From NCBI RefSeq assembly GCF_050003625.1, contig NC_134399.1:226118783-226182782 (forward strand): 64,000 bases of DNA. Direction: 5' to 3'. This DNA is from Haematobia irritans (taxonomy: Eukaryota > Arthropoda > Insecta > Diptera > Muscidae). The position numbers and the translations under genes were made by a program. Position 1 is the first letter of the stretch. Each line of letters starts with the position of its first letter. Positions 44,722 through 58,027 of this stretch are shown here, piece after piece. The notes beneath the pieces were generated by a model, which saw nothing but the letters and a program-made list of their open reading frames with translations, had not been told where the DNA came from and did no database searches.

Positions 44722-47700
44722 TACATCCCAAATGTTATCGGGAAAATATCCTAAAGACTGGACTGAAGACCTTGGGGGAGACAAATATTTCGACTGCAGA
44801 TAATCGACTCTGCAACATCTTACTCAGCACCTGGCAACCAAGAATGGTTTAAAATGTAGGTTCCTCGTTTCATTTCACAAATATGACACATACCGAAGTT
44901 GTTAGAAGAAAATCGCCCCCTTTTTTTCAAATTATTTGCTTCTTTTCATTTAGGTTAATTACTTATCGGAACACCCTCATATCTCGGTCTATGAATATGG
45001 CAATAGGAAATTTAACTTTAACACGTTTTTGGATATTTTTTCTACCAAATAGCTATATAATCTTTAAATATTTGAAATAAAAAAACACTATAAATGTTTT
45101 ACGGTATAGGCTAATGGCAGTGCATGTATGTTTTTATTTTGTTTGTTTTTCCTGTTTATCGTTGTTTTATTGATTCGCCATTAAAACGATGGAAACCAAA
45201 AAGCGTTACGCATACGTTACATTAGTCCATATACACATAGGGTCTCTGTCATAATGCCAACATGGCTAGAAATAAGAATCAGCCCAATAAATTTATATAA
45301 TGTTGCAATCGGTTTTTGTTGGTCTTTTGGTTGCGATTGCGTTTAATGGCAGGCATAATGTCATTGGGGTTTCTTATAGAATACATGAAGGGAAAAAAAG
45401 GAAAAAACTAGATTTAAAAATAGGTACAGGGTCTTATTTTTCTCGTTTATTCTTAATCTTCGGCACTGTCAAACATAGTTTGACACCCATGGCTCATCTA
45501 CGTATTGTAAGGTCTATGTAAATTGCGATATTTGTTAATTTTTCTCCATGCTTGGCTTAGTTATGCCCTCTTTCTCTCTCCAATTTCAAAGTTTCTCCAC
45601 TTCTCGTTTACTAACATCATTAAAAACAAAGTCTGCAAATAACTTCTTAGCACTCTGTCCTCACTACGAATGAATACATGTTCCTCTTACGCTCTTATTC
45701 AAAAGTACTCAGATCGACGTAAGTGTGTGACATACTCACATACTCTCAAGTACTTCTATTTTTATATGTTCTTTTTTCCGGAACTCATATTGTCGCGGAC
45801 AAGTAAAAAAACTCTTCTCTTCACTATTTGCGCTCTGAGAGAAAGTTAGAGTGTACTGCGAAGATGTAGACTTTTTTGGCGATATTTACTGAATTTTGTT
45901 TATTCTTTCTACTTTATAAAGTGAATTTACTTATATATTTTTTGTTTTACCTACTTTTTACCGTTATTCATTGTTAAAATTTTGTTTGGTGGTTTGTGAC
46001 CAATTTAGGCGCTTTGTTTCTTAATATTTAGTGGGAAGACTCGAAAATAACGTGACAAAACTTGGACAACCAGCTAGGGCTAAATCGAATCTAGACAAGT
46101 TCCAAATATCTATCAGAAATGGAAATCTACGGTCGCCTAATTATCTCCACATTTGGGAAGTATTAAGGTGAAGATATTACAAACACCTCAAGAAAATTGT
46201 CTACTTTTGAGAGCTTTTCAGAATGTTCAAGTTTGAGAGGTGTTTGTAATGTATGTGTAGCTGTAGGGTATAAAAGTATTCTTCGTCTAACATTTTTGTG
46301 TTCTAAGGTATGTCATATTCCGAGAAATTTCCCTTTTTTGCAATATCTAATTCATAATAAATATTTCCATAATCACATTAGTATTAATAATAATGATAAT
46401 GTTTGCACTACTCAGTATGTAACCTTCATATATTAGATCATCATCAATAGAAACCAATGGCATGGTTTGTGGGTGGACCAACTCCCATGGTGTGGTACTA
46501 TCCGAAGGGGATTTTTACAAAAACATGCATATACTCTTCTCTATGCATATATAGCAAGTTTCTATCTCCCCCAGAAGTCTGTTGGCTTCACGTGGGCTCA
46601 TTAGGCGGAGGATAGGGACGAACATGTATCAGCGTCACCCTCTCTTTTACTCAGTATGGTAACCAAGTTAAATGAGATTAATGGCAACTTGTTAATCATG
46701 TTGGTAGATGACGATGATGATACCAAGAGACTATATTTGATGAGTGCGTGTGTGTGTTTGTGATTCTGTGCGTCTCTATTGGCCTAAGATGAGAGTTTAC
46801 AAACGCAATTATTTATGCACTCTTCAGCTTGATATCACTGTTTCAACACAAGTTGCTTGGAGAAATGAAAAACAACAACAACTAAACTAAATTAATTAAA
46901 ACAAATTATGAGAACAACTCAATCTTGCTTTAGTTAAGACATTGTTGTAAAATGCGTAACAGATATTTATAAGCAGAAAAATGCTCTACCTATTTCACAG
47001 CGTGAGATTATATTACTGAGTGCACAGTGTGGGGGCTTCAATTACTTTGAATTGTTTATATTGTGCAAAATCTTTGAAACGAACTTTAAGGATTATTATT
47101 AAATTTAGTCAAATTAAAATTATTTATTATGGAAACAATAGAGATCTAATATTGTGGTGGGAATGGAGAGTTATAATGGTGGGTGAGTATCATATTCATT
47201 TGAGAGTATGTGAGAGCTTTAATACCAAGAGCAAAATATCAGTAAAAAATAGAAGAAAAAAAGTATACGTTTTTTAGTTTTAAAATAGTTTGTGAAAAAA
47301 ATAATTATATTCAATATAATGTAAAATTAAAAATCATGTATAAATGTGCGGAAAATTGTGTCTACTACACATTGCCTTTTTAGTTGTTCACAATTTCCCC
47401 TACTATACATGTGCTGAATTCCACATTACGATAAATAATACATTTACGCTAACATCAAAGACAAACAAATATATTCATGTAAGCCTCCTATTTCAATGAC
47501 ATAAGACGCAATAATATCTTCGATATATTCTTCAAAATGGGGAGCTAATTCTTTGTGTTAACCTAGAATACACCTAGGGGTTTGTTTTTTCTACTCCCGT
47601 TTTATGAATATTGGTTATGGTAGGAAAAAAGAATAAGATAAGGACGCATAAAGAATGGAATGTTTTTAAAGTAGGCACTACACAGAAAAAAATTTCACGA

Positions 47701-48072
47701 AAATTTTTCCAATTAAAATTTTAATTGAGTTTTAAAAAATATTCAATTAAAAATTTAATAGAATTAACAAATTTTTTAATTGAAACAAAAATCAATCACA
47801 AAAATTAATAGTATCAATTAATTTTTTAATTGGATCAATTAATTTTTTAATTGACTTTCAATTAATTTTTTAATTGATACTATCATTTCTGTGATTAAAG
47901 ACATTTCAATTAAAAAATTAATTGGATCAATTAATTTCGTGATTGAATCAGAAAAAAAATTTTTTGTGTGTACGCTGTGATCATACGAGGCATGCTTTAA
48001 GATTTCCATGAAAACGCATTTGAAAAAACATCAGTTGGGGTTTATCTTAAATTAATTTTAATGTTAAGATTA
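44722..48072. other. Non-coding stretch with repeat fragments
   Basis: Bases 45431-45520 repeat the right end of the 36955-37377 MITE. Bases 45590-45860 are related to the interior of 44035-44713. Bases 46075-46245 contain segments repeated near 57100-57245 (ttttcagaatgttcaagttt, agaggtgttt). A MITE is at 47681-47970. I see no convincing exon. Confidence 0.6.
47681..47970. mobile_element. TTAATTG-rich MITE (290 bp)
   Basis: Flanked by TA (47679-47680, 47971-47972). The left end is CACAGAAAAAAATTTCACG, the right end (other strand) CACACAAAAAATTTTTTTTC. Nearly all of the interior is built of alternating attaattttttaattg and gatcaatta motifs, so it folds on itself. Related copies are at 24184-24635, 56558-57090 and 57571-57842. 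Confidence 0.85.
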
Positions 48073-49320
48073 TTATACCCTCCACCATAGGATGGGGGGT
48101 ATATTAACTTTGTCATTCCGTTTGTAACACATCGAAATATTGCTCTAAGACCCCATAAAGTATATATATTCTGGGTCGTGGTGAAATTCTGAGTCGATCT
48201 GAGCATGTCCGTCCGTCCGTCTGTTGAAATCACGCTACCTTCCGAACGAAACAATCTATCGACTTGAAACTTGGTAGTTGTTATTGATGTAGGTCGGATG
48301 GTATTGAAAATGGGCCATATCGGTCCTCTTTTACGTATAGCCCCCATATAAACGGACCCCCAAATTTGGCTTGCGAGGCCTCTAAAAGAAGCAAATTTCA
48401 TCCGATCCGGCTGAAATTTGGTACATGGTGTTAGTATATGGTCTCTAATAACCATGCAAAAATTGGTCCACATCGGTCTATAATTATATATAGCCCCCAT
48501 ATAAACCGATCCCCCGATTTGGCTTGTGAGGCCTCTAAGAGAAGCAAATTTCATCCGATCCGGCTGAAATTTGGTACATGATGTTAGTATATGGTCTCCA
48601 ACATCCATGCAAAAATTGGTCCACATCGGTCCATAATTATATATAGCCCCCATATAAACCGATCCCCCGATTTGGCTTGCGAGGCCTCTAAGAGAAGCAA
48701 ATTTTATCCGATCCGGCTGAAATTTGGTACATGGTGTTAGTATATGGTCTCCAACATCCATGCAAAAATTGGTCCACATCGGTCCATAATTATATATAGC
48801 CCCCATATAAACCGATCACCAGATTTAACCTCCGGAGCCTCTTGGAAGACCAAAATTCATCTGATTCAGTTGAAATTTGGTACGTGGTGTTAATATATGG
48901 CCTCAAACTCCCATGCAAAAATTGGTCGGTATCGGTCCATAATTATATATAGGACCCATATAAACCGATCCCCAGATTTGACCTCCGGAGCCCGTTGGAA
49001 GAGCAAAATTCTTCCCATTCGGTTGAAATTTGGTACCTGATATTAGTATATGGTATCCAACAACCATGCAGGAATTGGTTCATATCAGTCCATATAATTA
49101 AAAATATAAACCGATCCCCAGATTTGACCTCCGGTGCCTTTTGGTGAAGCAAAATTCATCCGATCTGCTTGAAATTTGGTACGTGGTGATAGTATATGAT
49201 ACCACAACCCAAGTAATTCGATTGTGGATGACAGTCTTTCGTAGAAGTTTCTACGCAATCCATGGTGGAGGGTACATAAGATTCGGCCTGGCCGAACTTA
49301 CGGCCGTATATACTTGTTTT
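48073..49320 (+). mobile_element. Helentron-like copy D (diverged subfamily)
   Basis: The 5' end ataccctccaccataggatg and 3' end catggtggagggtacataag mirror each other, as in copies A-C but with CTCC in place of CACC. A GTCC/GTCT tract lies at 48208-48224. Units of exactly 153 bp follow (marker ccgatc at 48506, 48659 and 48812). The 3' hairpin is a perfect TTCGGCC-T-GGCCGAA before gtatatacttgttt. The antisense 254-codon frame of 51-residue repeats is a by-product. Confidence 0.78.
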
Positions 49321-49401
49321 ATATTAATTTGGAACATCTTCAAATTGTTAAATATACCAAATCAAATTTTATTTTATTTAAGTCAACATATCATTTGGTT
49401 A

Positions 49402-49645
49402 TGTTAGGTTAGGTATTGTGGCAGTCCATTATTTTAGGCTCACTTAGACTAAACAGTCTCTTATCAATGAGTGCTGTTCTATGACAAGTGACCTCGCTTT
49501 TATAGCCGAGTCGGAACGGCGGGTGACATTGTGGTGAAATCACTTGGAGAAGCTTTGAAATACTCAGAAATGTCACCAGCATTATTTAGAGGGGATAATT
49601 GTTTGGTCGAAACTGAGGTTGATCTCACGACCCTTTAGATATTTT
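49402..49645 (-). mobile_element. tRNA-derived SINE, degenerate 3' part
   Basis: Starting with ttaggttaggtattgtggca on the plus strand, it matches the body of the SINE at 40376-40696 (atcaatgagtgctg, tatagccgagtcggaacggc, aatgtcaccagcatta). The tRNA-like head is mostly lost after about 49640. Confidence 0.7.
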
Positions 49646-52347
49646 TTTACAATAAACATTTAATTATAAAAAATATCAATTCAATTTTGTTTAAATTTAA
49701 TTTTAATATTATTGATCATTTTAATTTTTTTTATTAATTAACATTTCATTAATTTTTCGAGAATATATTATACAGAAATTCTTTATTCTTTGGTTGGTAC
49801 CATGTCGTACAATTTACGATTCATTTGATTTTATTGTCTGTAAAACTTCCACAACGTCTTTATATTCGAAATGTTTGTTTGTGTTTATTTTTTCTTCCTG
49901 TTGTCACTCGCCCTTTCGTTATGTGTCTGTATGACTTTGCAAAACAACAAACGGAAATAAAAAAAATAATGACTTGGTGGAATCGTGAGGCGTCATGAGA
50001 GTCTAAGTTTTACGGGCGACATAAGACATTTTCGACAATTGTAGATGACTACATTGCATGAGGGTGAATTTTTATGATTTTCAAATTTTCACAAAACGGC
50101 TTACAAATAGCAAAAGAGAACTTTATCTAAAATAAGCCAATGTTTTAAAAATGTAATTTTGTTGAAAAGAAGTTGTGAAGAAAATTTTCGATAAGAAAAC
50201 ATTTTTTTATATCAAAAACAAAACTTTGTGGAAATTTTACTAAAATTAAAAATACTCCTTTATATTATATTAAAATTTTGTACATGTTTGTTATACGGTA
50301 AAAAAATTAGACCAGCCTTATCCTAAAGATTAGCTTCCTGTTCTACAGACACACTGAGTCTAATCCATAGTTCCACCAACTCTTCCCTATGATTGAATGC
50401 TGTCTGCCTTGTTTTTTCTATATGCACTTATTGTTTTCTTCTTCACTTAAATACGATTTTCTATTTCAATTACATTTGTAGACATTACATTGTTTATTTT
50501 ATTTTGCTCAACTTTTCGTAACAGATGATTTCCTTCAATTGGATATTGTTGAGTTTTGTTGTGACCATGAGAATGTCAAGAGCGACATTTGCAAAAGTCT
50601 TTTGCGAAAGCAAAACAGCACACTCAACTAGCAACAAAACAATCGGATTAATTTTTTAGTAGCCGTTTCTTGGTTTACCGCGTTTAAATGAGCACACAGA
50701 CAGCCGAAAGCCTTCTACAATAAATATAAGTTCATGATCATGGCTAAATAGCTTGACCGACTAAAATGTCATTGTGAGGGAATAATATTTTAGCGCCTAC
50801 AGTACGTATCGAAGTGAGAAACTCAAACACTCAAAAAAAAAATTGGGGCGCCAAAGCCAATTATATTTATTTTACAGCAATTATTATTTCTCCTCTCATT
50901 TCAATAATTGTTTACATTATGGCGATTTTGATTCGAAGAAATCCTCTAGATTGGGCTGAGGTTTGTCCAAAGGATTCTATAACACTATATTTATTTAAAT
51001 TTGTATTTTATTCATAGACAGGAATATGGCTCAGTATTTGTCTTCCATTAAACTTTTCCCCAGCTCATCATATTCAATGATGAGATAACTCAATGCATCT
51101 TGCACAAATACAATGGAGAGTAAGAGAAAAATAGTTGTCATTTGTATCATAGGCAATTGAAATACACTTAAAATTTTGGGCGATTACCGTAAGCCAAATA
51201 ACATAACTCATGAGAGTAAGAGAGTTAATGAGAGTAAGAGTTTTACAGCCTATTGTAAATTATCACTAGAATAGCAATACCTACTTAATACTGTAATGCG
51301 TATTTAACATGAATGATCTCTGTTAATGCAATTTAACATTAGAAACAAGTAAACATAAATGGGTAAATACAAAATTAATATATGCAAGAAATAAGCAACG
51401 CATGAATGAAAATGATTAAACGCTGTTGGCCAGTTACAGTAAATAAATTAATAATTAATTAATTTTTAAAAATCAATAAATTATATTTAAGTTGTGTTCA
51501 TAAGTATCCTAAATTAGAAATTATACTTAAGTTGTATCTGTCTTGAATTTCGTATAGCGTAAAGACATTTTACTATTTTTTTAATTCTACCCTTTTCTTC
51601 AAAATGTGAAATTTTCTTAAACAATAGACAAAATGTATTATTTTTAATAAATGTTCATCAATTTGACAAAAGAAATTAACTTATTTGTATCATATGGAAA
51701 TACTCTAATAAAATAGTCTAACAAAATTTTTCTAAAATAAATCTAAATTTTCCCATTTTTTTCAGTGAATTAATAAAATAAATAAATAAGTAAATTAGGA
51801 GTCCATATATTATTTCTTTAGTAAATTAATATTTTTATCTAAAATTCGATAATTCTTTGCATTTTAATAATCATCATTCTTGTATTTTCTTAATATTTTA
51901 TTTCTAATTTTTAGCTTCGAACGTCATTGCTCGACTATGCCAAGATAATGTGACATCTTCCTGGCAATCAACATTCATCTTTTTCATACGTATGTTGTAT
52001 ATATTTAGTTGAGCACGATGACACTGATAATGACAATGGTGACGATGCTTGTATTGATGATGATAATGACAATGATGATCATCATCATTCACATCATTAT
52101 TCTTATAGCGATGAGTAAGAAACTGCTGTTTTGCCGCCAGTGCGCTTGTTTTGTCTGAGAATAGGCAATTTATCAGTTAGGATTAATAATCGAAAGCAAA
52201 AGGTATATTAAGGTGTAATCAGTACTTATAGAAAACTTGTGAATTGCAAATAACAATCAAAGAAGAGATCCTTGAACCATTGTACAAAACATATAAAAGG
52301 TTTAAAGGAAATGAGAAAATGAAAATTTTTTTAACCTACACTTCTAA
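49646..52347. other. Non-coding stretch, no element recognised
   Basis: It is AT-rich, with a GAT/AAT trinucleotide-rich patch at 52016-52095 that produces a His/Asp-rich pseudo-ORF. No exon or element is supported. Confidence 0.6.
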
Positions 52348-52960
52348 TAAAGGCCTGCACAAATGTATTTGAGCGGCAAATACTTCATTAGTATTTAGTG
52401 TTAGACACTGGAATATGAGTAAGAGGACATATAGTAGCAGTAGCCCAAGACATTCTGAGCAAATTAAAGAGAGTGTATGTTTTTATTCCACAAATGCACT
52501 ACCTCTAAGCTGGCACACTGCAATACTCCCTATGTAAATCCAAACCATAGACCATATTTTCAGATAGATGATACATTTCCAGCTATATTTGCTTTTCAAT
52601 AGTTGACAACTCTGCTTCTAGATAAAATAAAACAACATCAAAGAATCACGACATGAAACATAGCGACTCTTTGCTTGGATTCGCAATGCTCTCTTACACT
52701 CTTTAGCTTCTAAGTTTCTCCACCTTTCACTTACTCACACCACCAACTTAACAAAAAAGATGGTGGTCTAGTATATTGATGCACTTTTTGTTTTTTAAAC
52801 TTCACTAACGTGAAGATGACAATACTCCATGTAGATTAGATCAATATGGCAAATGCCTGAGAGTAATGTAAGCGAGCAAACAAATACCTTTCAGTATTAA
52901 CTCTCAACAACAGAGAGAAATATCTTGACATGTCTTCTAAGACGTATTGTATAGGCCTTA
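52348..52960. mobile_element. Putative hAT MITE related to 44035-44713
   Basis: The left taaaggcctgcacaaatg and right (other strand) taaggcctatacaatacg resemble the TAGAGGTCTGCAC terminus. The interior shares agcttctaagtttctccacc with 45590-45610. The target duplication is not clear. Confidence 0.5.
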
Positions 52961-55879
52961 GACTTTTATTGTATTTTAAAGGTGTCATCAAAATAGAGTC
53001 CAAAGATCCCAGTAAAATACGGATTTTTACTCTCCTCAGTACTATTTATTGGACAAACTGCTGCAATAATCGTCGCACACATTTGGATTAATTTTCAAAA
53101 GCATTAACTCCAAATCGATATTTCATTAACGAAAAATGTACACAATCACATCCAAGTAACAAATTAGCAAATATCAGCAGGTATTTTAATTTAGAAAAAA
53201 ACGGCAAAGAACCAAGTTAACTTTTCCCATTATCCTACCATTTTGCAATGTCCACCTAATGGGAGTATCAATTACAGGATTCTATTTTTATTAAATGGTA
53301 ACATATTGGCCATACCCCACAGTTTCTAAATGTAAAGAGCGAGAGTCTATCTAAAACGTTGTAATTTGTGTTTAATCACTTTTCCTGACACATTTTCAAA
53401 GAAACAATGTAGCCATCACCATCAGTGACAAGGACTTTAATTGCCGTTTGTTTACTAAGTTGAACTTTTAATTATGTTTCACATTTTACTGGCCTTTGAC
53501 TTCCGTTTGTATGACTCCCAACACCCTGACACCCAGCTGGATTACCAGTGACAAGTTGATGATGTGATGTGAGACAGATGTTTTATGCCGTCTCTTTCCC
53601 ATCGTCCTGCTTTCTAAGTCAGACTTGGGCACGAAAGGATAATCATCATTCGAAAATGGGGTCATGGAATCATTTACCCTTTTTTATTGACTTTTAACAT
53701 GTCCGCAGGATATGTTGATAACTTGACAAACATTATTTGTACAGGGCAAAACATGTACTGTTTTGCTCTCAATGAAATTGACACTTATTTCGCTGGCGAT
53801 TTATTATTATAGTGTTTTCTTGTCTACCTTTGTGTTTTTAAGACCACATAGGTTTGACAAATTTAGATATGACACCATCACCATCATGCTTCAAGGGAAA
53901 AAGAAGTCACGTACATTTTGTTTATTTCACATTGATGTGGGTCAACATATATTCTATGTACGTCACATATTCACATAACTACGATGAATTCCCATAAACA
54001 TGAATTTGCACAACTTTTAACAAAGTGTTTGAGGTTAGTTTTCCCATTTAAGGTGTTCGGGTTTATTGAAACAATCAGAAGGAATACACGAACCATAAAA
54101 ATTACAGTCACGGATTTGATGAAATTGTCATTCTTACCCATCAAAAACATACAACAAACTGTTGTAAAAACATACCATATTTATTTCTTTTAAGCAAGAT
54201 TCGAGCCAGCTGTAACACAGCTATTTGAAAATCAAAAAGCACCAAATCGGCACCACTGAGAAAAACACTGTACAAAGAAAATTTTAAGAGAGAGTCAGAG
54301 AGAGTGATTGGTAACGAGATGAATTACCACACTATGACAATACCTTATGTAGATTCGATCTACATGTCAAAAATCTGAGAGTAATGTCCGCGAGCATATG
54401 ATGAATTTGTACATAGAAGAGTTTGACAGGAGTTTTTGTATTCGTGCTCTTTCGCTATGACAACCTTACATCTCCCGCCTGAGAAAATTAAGAAGTTAAG
54501 GAATATTTTAGGCATTGATCAATTTTTTACAAAAAAAGAGATTGTGTTGTAGAATAAATAATCACTCGTCAAACATTTTTGTTCTATTTTTCTTTGTAGA
54601 GTAAACAAATATGAGACCACCTTCGTCTCAACAAATTAAATACAATATCATATTCTAACCTTTTAATCTATTCGAAGCGACCTCAATCTACATCAAATGA
54701 ACTTTAAATAGGATTAATTTGCATAATATCCCCTTGTAAATTGCTTTCATGACCACCAATATAAAAACAAAAGAAAAAAACCCTCAAGCAAATGTCATGT
54801 TACATTACCTGTGGGTGGGCTCTTTGATGTTTGTCTAAAATAAATAGCTTCCCTTATTTTGGATTGTGCTAATTTCCCTCATTTCGTGGCTTCATGTAGG
54901 AGTAATAAACTAACAAAATAATGTTTTAATTAGGGCGCACAATAAATACCAGGAGGATTTGCATACAACTCAATGATTCATAGAGAACCACAGAAAAGAA
55001 CAAAAAATATTCAACCACAACAAAATGGAAACATGCAGGTAGACAGACAGATAAATGAAATTCATAGAGAAAACTATGGTGAACATTGCATGTTCAGACT
55101 GGCACCTCATGAATGAATTGCGAAAACCGTTTGTGGAAACCGTACCGTACAATTCATCACCAGCTCCTTTGAGACCAATGAACACCAAACACCAATCCTA
55201 TTCGATCGTTTTACTTTGCACAGGCGTTACAAGAACAATTGAAAGCAAACACCATCATAGTTGAAATCAAGAAATGTCGAGAAGAGAAAAAACGAATTTG
55301 AAATAGAAAACCCAGTCACGCAAATAACTCGTAAGAGTTAATGGAACAAAAGAATAAAACGAATGTTAAATGAATAAAATTTATCATCATCGATTTACGA
55401 TTTTCATATAGCGCACATCATACTTCTTGTTTGAAAATAGAGCAACAATGTAGGCGGCAACAGGGAAAATCGCCATAAAACCCCCAAATGCAAAGAAAAT
55501 TTCATTAAAATGAGCCTCTTTGTAGGTTGTTTTACTTTAATGTAATGGAAAATTTTCACATAGTAAATGAAGTTCTTATTGAAAGTCAAATGCCGACTTT
55601 TACAAATTTTGCGAAGTCTATAGTAAATTTTTTGAAAATTGAAAAAATCATTCTTCGAAAAAGTCGAAAAAACTCTTTTCTGAACGGTCGTCATCGACCA
55701 CACGAGTTTTTATGTTGCCGAAAATGGACTAAACGACTAACGCCGTAAAGATCTCAATGTTGTCTTTGGGGTATTAAACTAGTTTGCCACTGTCTTAAAA
55801 GAAAATCTCAGAGTTTTAAAAGAGAGAATTAGACATATGTTATGTTAACTCCGAAAGAGTATTTAGATAACAAGAGTAT
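52961..55879. other. Non-coding stretch
   Basis: Bases 54285-54400 resemble 52800-52880 (gtagattcgatctacatg, gagagtaatgt), so a fragment of the same hAT family is present. Otherwise I see nothing I can name. Confidence 0.55.
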
Positions 55880-55887
55880 GCTTAGAT

Positions 55888-56134
55888 CAGGGATGGACAG
55901 AGAGAAATGTTTGCACTTCGACATAAGTTTGGAATTTGGAATTAAGAAAAAAGGAAGTTTTCTTCGATATTAAGTTTTCTAATTTGTTTAATAGAAGGAA
56001 GGCATTGGAATTTTTTTTCTATTTAAAGATCCCTTCCATTAGTAATAATATTATTATACTCCTCATGAATTGCTCAAAGAGAACGTTTTGGAGAGTAAGA
56101 GCAAAACTCCGCGTAGTCTCTTTGCCCATCACTG
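55888..56134. mobile_element. hAT MITE with 8-bp duplication (247 bp)
   Basis: The ends CAGGGATGGACAGAGAG and (other strand) CAGTGATGGGCAAAGAG are flanked by a perfect GCTTAGAT duplication (55880-55887, 56135-56142). It is a second copy of the element that hosts the foldback at 59673-60957. Confidence 0.88.
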
Positions 56135-56557
56135 GCTTAGATGATTTTTTAATTCCCTTTTCCTACCTATAAATGGTTCAGAAAAGGATACATTTGGGTA
56201 GTTATACATAATCTATGTACTATTACGAGAGAGGTCCCATAAGTTATTAGAAGGCTGCAAAGGGGTTAAACAAAGTAACTGACACGAAGTGTTAGATAGT
56301 ATAAATAAACACTATATGATATAACTGGCAGTTCATTAAATTGTTTACAAGTCACCCAAAGCATTTGAATCGGAATATATTTAAAAACGAAAAATTATTC
56401 GTAATGAAGTTCAAGCGCAACAATGAGTCTTATATTTGGTTGAAAAATCATATCCGTTTATTCTTTGCGAGCTTGAACCCGTGAAAGTGAGTAAGTGGTT
56501 GTGAATAGCATCATATATCGTTATAATCGATGCTTAGAGGAAACCTCTCAGCATACA

Positions 56558-57090
56558 AAAAATATTTGTTGTCCTCCTTCACAAAATTAATTGCTACAAT
56601 TAATTTTTAAATGAAATGCCTTCAATCACAGTTAGTATCAATCACCAAAGTCAATAAGAAAATTAATTGATCCAATCAAAAAATAATTGATACAACTAAT
56701 TTTTGTGATTGATTTTTGTTTCATTTAACCCTAGACAGTCATCCTTCGTCGAAATGACGACGCGTAATTTCATTTTCGATCTAAAATGCATTTTAGTCCA
56801 TTGGCAAATGATAAATTTAAGTTTTACTAATTCAACCATTTTATGAATTTTTGTTTTATACTAATTAAAAACAAATTGAATAAGTAAATAAAGTCAATTT
56901 TGGTTCTCAGTTTTGCTCTGGATGCAAATTACAGCGTCGTGAAATAAGCCGTAGTCAAAATGACGAAGGATGACGTTAGTGTACAAAAAATAAGGATGGC
57001 TTTCCAGGGTTAAAAAAATATTTTAATCAATTAAATTTTTAATTGAATATTTTTAAAAAATCAATTAAAATTTCAATTGGAAATTTTTCG
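56558..57090. mobile_element. TTAATTG-rich MITE interrupted by a piggyBac-like MITE
   Basis: caattaatttttaaatg, gaaaattaattgatccaatc and, after the insertion, caattaaatttttaattg plus ggaaatttttcgtgatattt belong to the same family as 47681-47970. Its termini are worn. Confidence 0.65.
56729..57009. mobile_element. piggyBac-like MITE at TTAA (281 bp)
   Basis: TTAA flanks both ends (56725-56728, 57010-57013). The termini read CCCTAGACAGTCATCC and (other strand) CCCTGGAAAGCCATCC. Subterminal atccttcgtc occurs inverted on both sides. TTAA duplication and CCCT ends are the piggyBac signature. Confidence 0.85.
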
Positions 57091-57282
57091 TGATATTTCT
57101 AGAATTGGACATTCATGGTCGCTTACATCTTTCCAACTTAGGAGAGTTTACTTTTAATGTGATAATATAAAAAGCTTCTTACGAAAATTGTCCACTTTTG
57201 GTCTCCGGTGTCCGGTTTTCAGAGTGTCCAAGTTTGAGAGGCTTCACTATAGTCTCATTTCCAAAGTTGTTTATTTAGACTA

Positions 57283-58025
57283 CACTCATAGAAAAGTATG
57301 CTGAAAACAGCAGTCGATGTCTGCTGTTATTTTTTTGTGCCTCAGGGTCTTACGAACAAAAAATTATAACATTTTTAGGTCATAATTTTTCCCCAAAGCA
57401 TATTTAAGAACCAAAACCAAAAGTTTTTGGTATATTTTTACACTGTAATATATTTACAAGCTTCTAAATACAATCAGACAAACATTTTGTTTATTGTTAT
57501 GTCTCAATTTGATAAATATTCAGATTTTTGGGCAAATACTATAGATATTCATAAAATATTGTGTTAATTGCACACAAAAATTTTTTTTCTGATTCAATCA
57601 CGAAATTAATTGATCCAATGTCTTCAATCACAGCAATGATAGTATCAATTAAAAAATTAATTTTAAGGTCAATTAAAAAGTTAATTGATCCAATTAAAAA
57701 ATTAATTGATACTATTATTTTTGTGATTGATTTTTGTTTCAATTAAAAAATTTTTTGATTCAATTAAATTTTTAATTGAATATTTTTTAAAACTCAATTA
57801 AAATTTTAATTTGAAAAATTTTCGTGAAATTTTTTTGTGTGTGTTGATACTTTTATTTTTTTTTTTTTCAGCCGAACAAAAGCATGTTTTAGTGTAATCG
57901 AGGCTAAAAAATATCAGACAATGTTTTCTATTTCAGCAAATAGTGACTGATTTTCCTTTTTCAACAGACTTTTTGCTGTTTTAGCAGACTTTTCTGCTGT
58001 CTCTACTAACACATTTCTTTGGGTG
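57283..58025. mobile_element. TA MITE with a nested TTAATTG element (743 bp)
   Basis: TA at 57281-57282 and 58026-58027. The ends are CACTCATAGAAAAGTATG and (other strand) CACCCAAAGAAATGTG. Gctgaaaacagcag and ctgctgt motifs fill the arms, inverted. The region 57571-57842 is a copy of the TTAATTG MITE (CACACAAAAATTTTTTTTCT at left, ttcgtgaaatttttttgtgt at right). Confidence 0.78.
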
Positions 58026-58027
58026 TA

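Noticed and set aside
48042..48806. 254-codon minus-strand frame as a protein gene
   Set aside because: Same situation in Helentron copy D; it runs out of the repeat into unrelated element sequence.
51904..52092. His/Asp-rich minus-strand frame
   Set aside because: It is the product of a GAT/AAT trinucleotide-rich patch.
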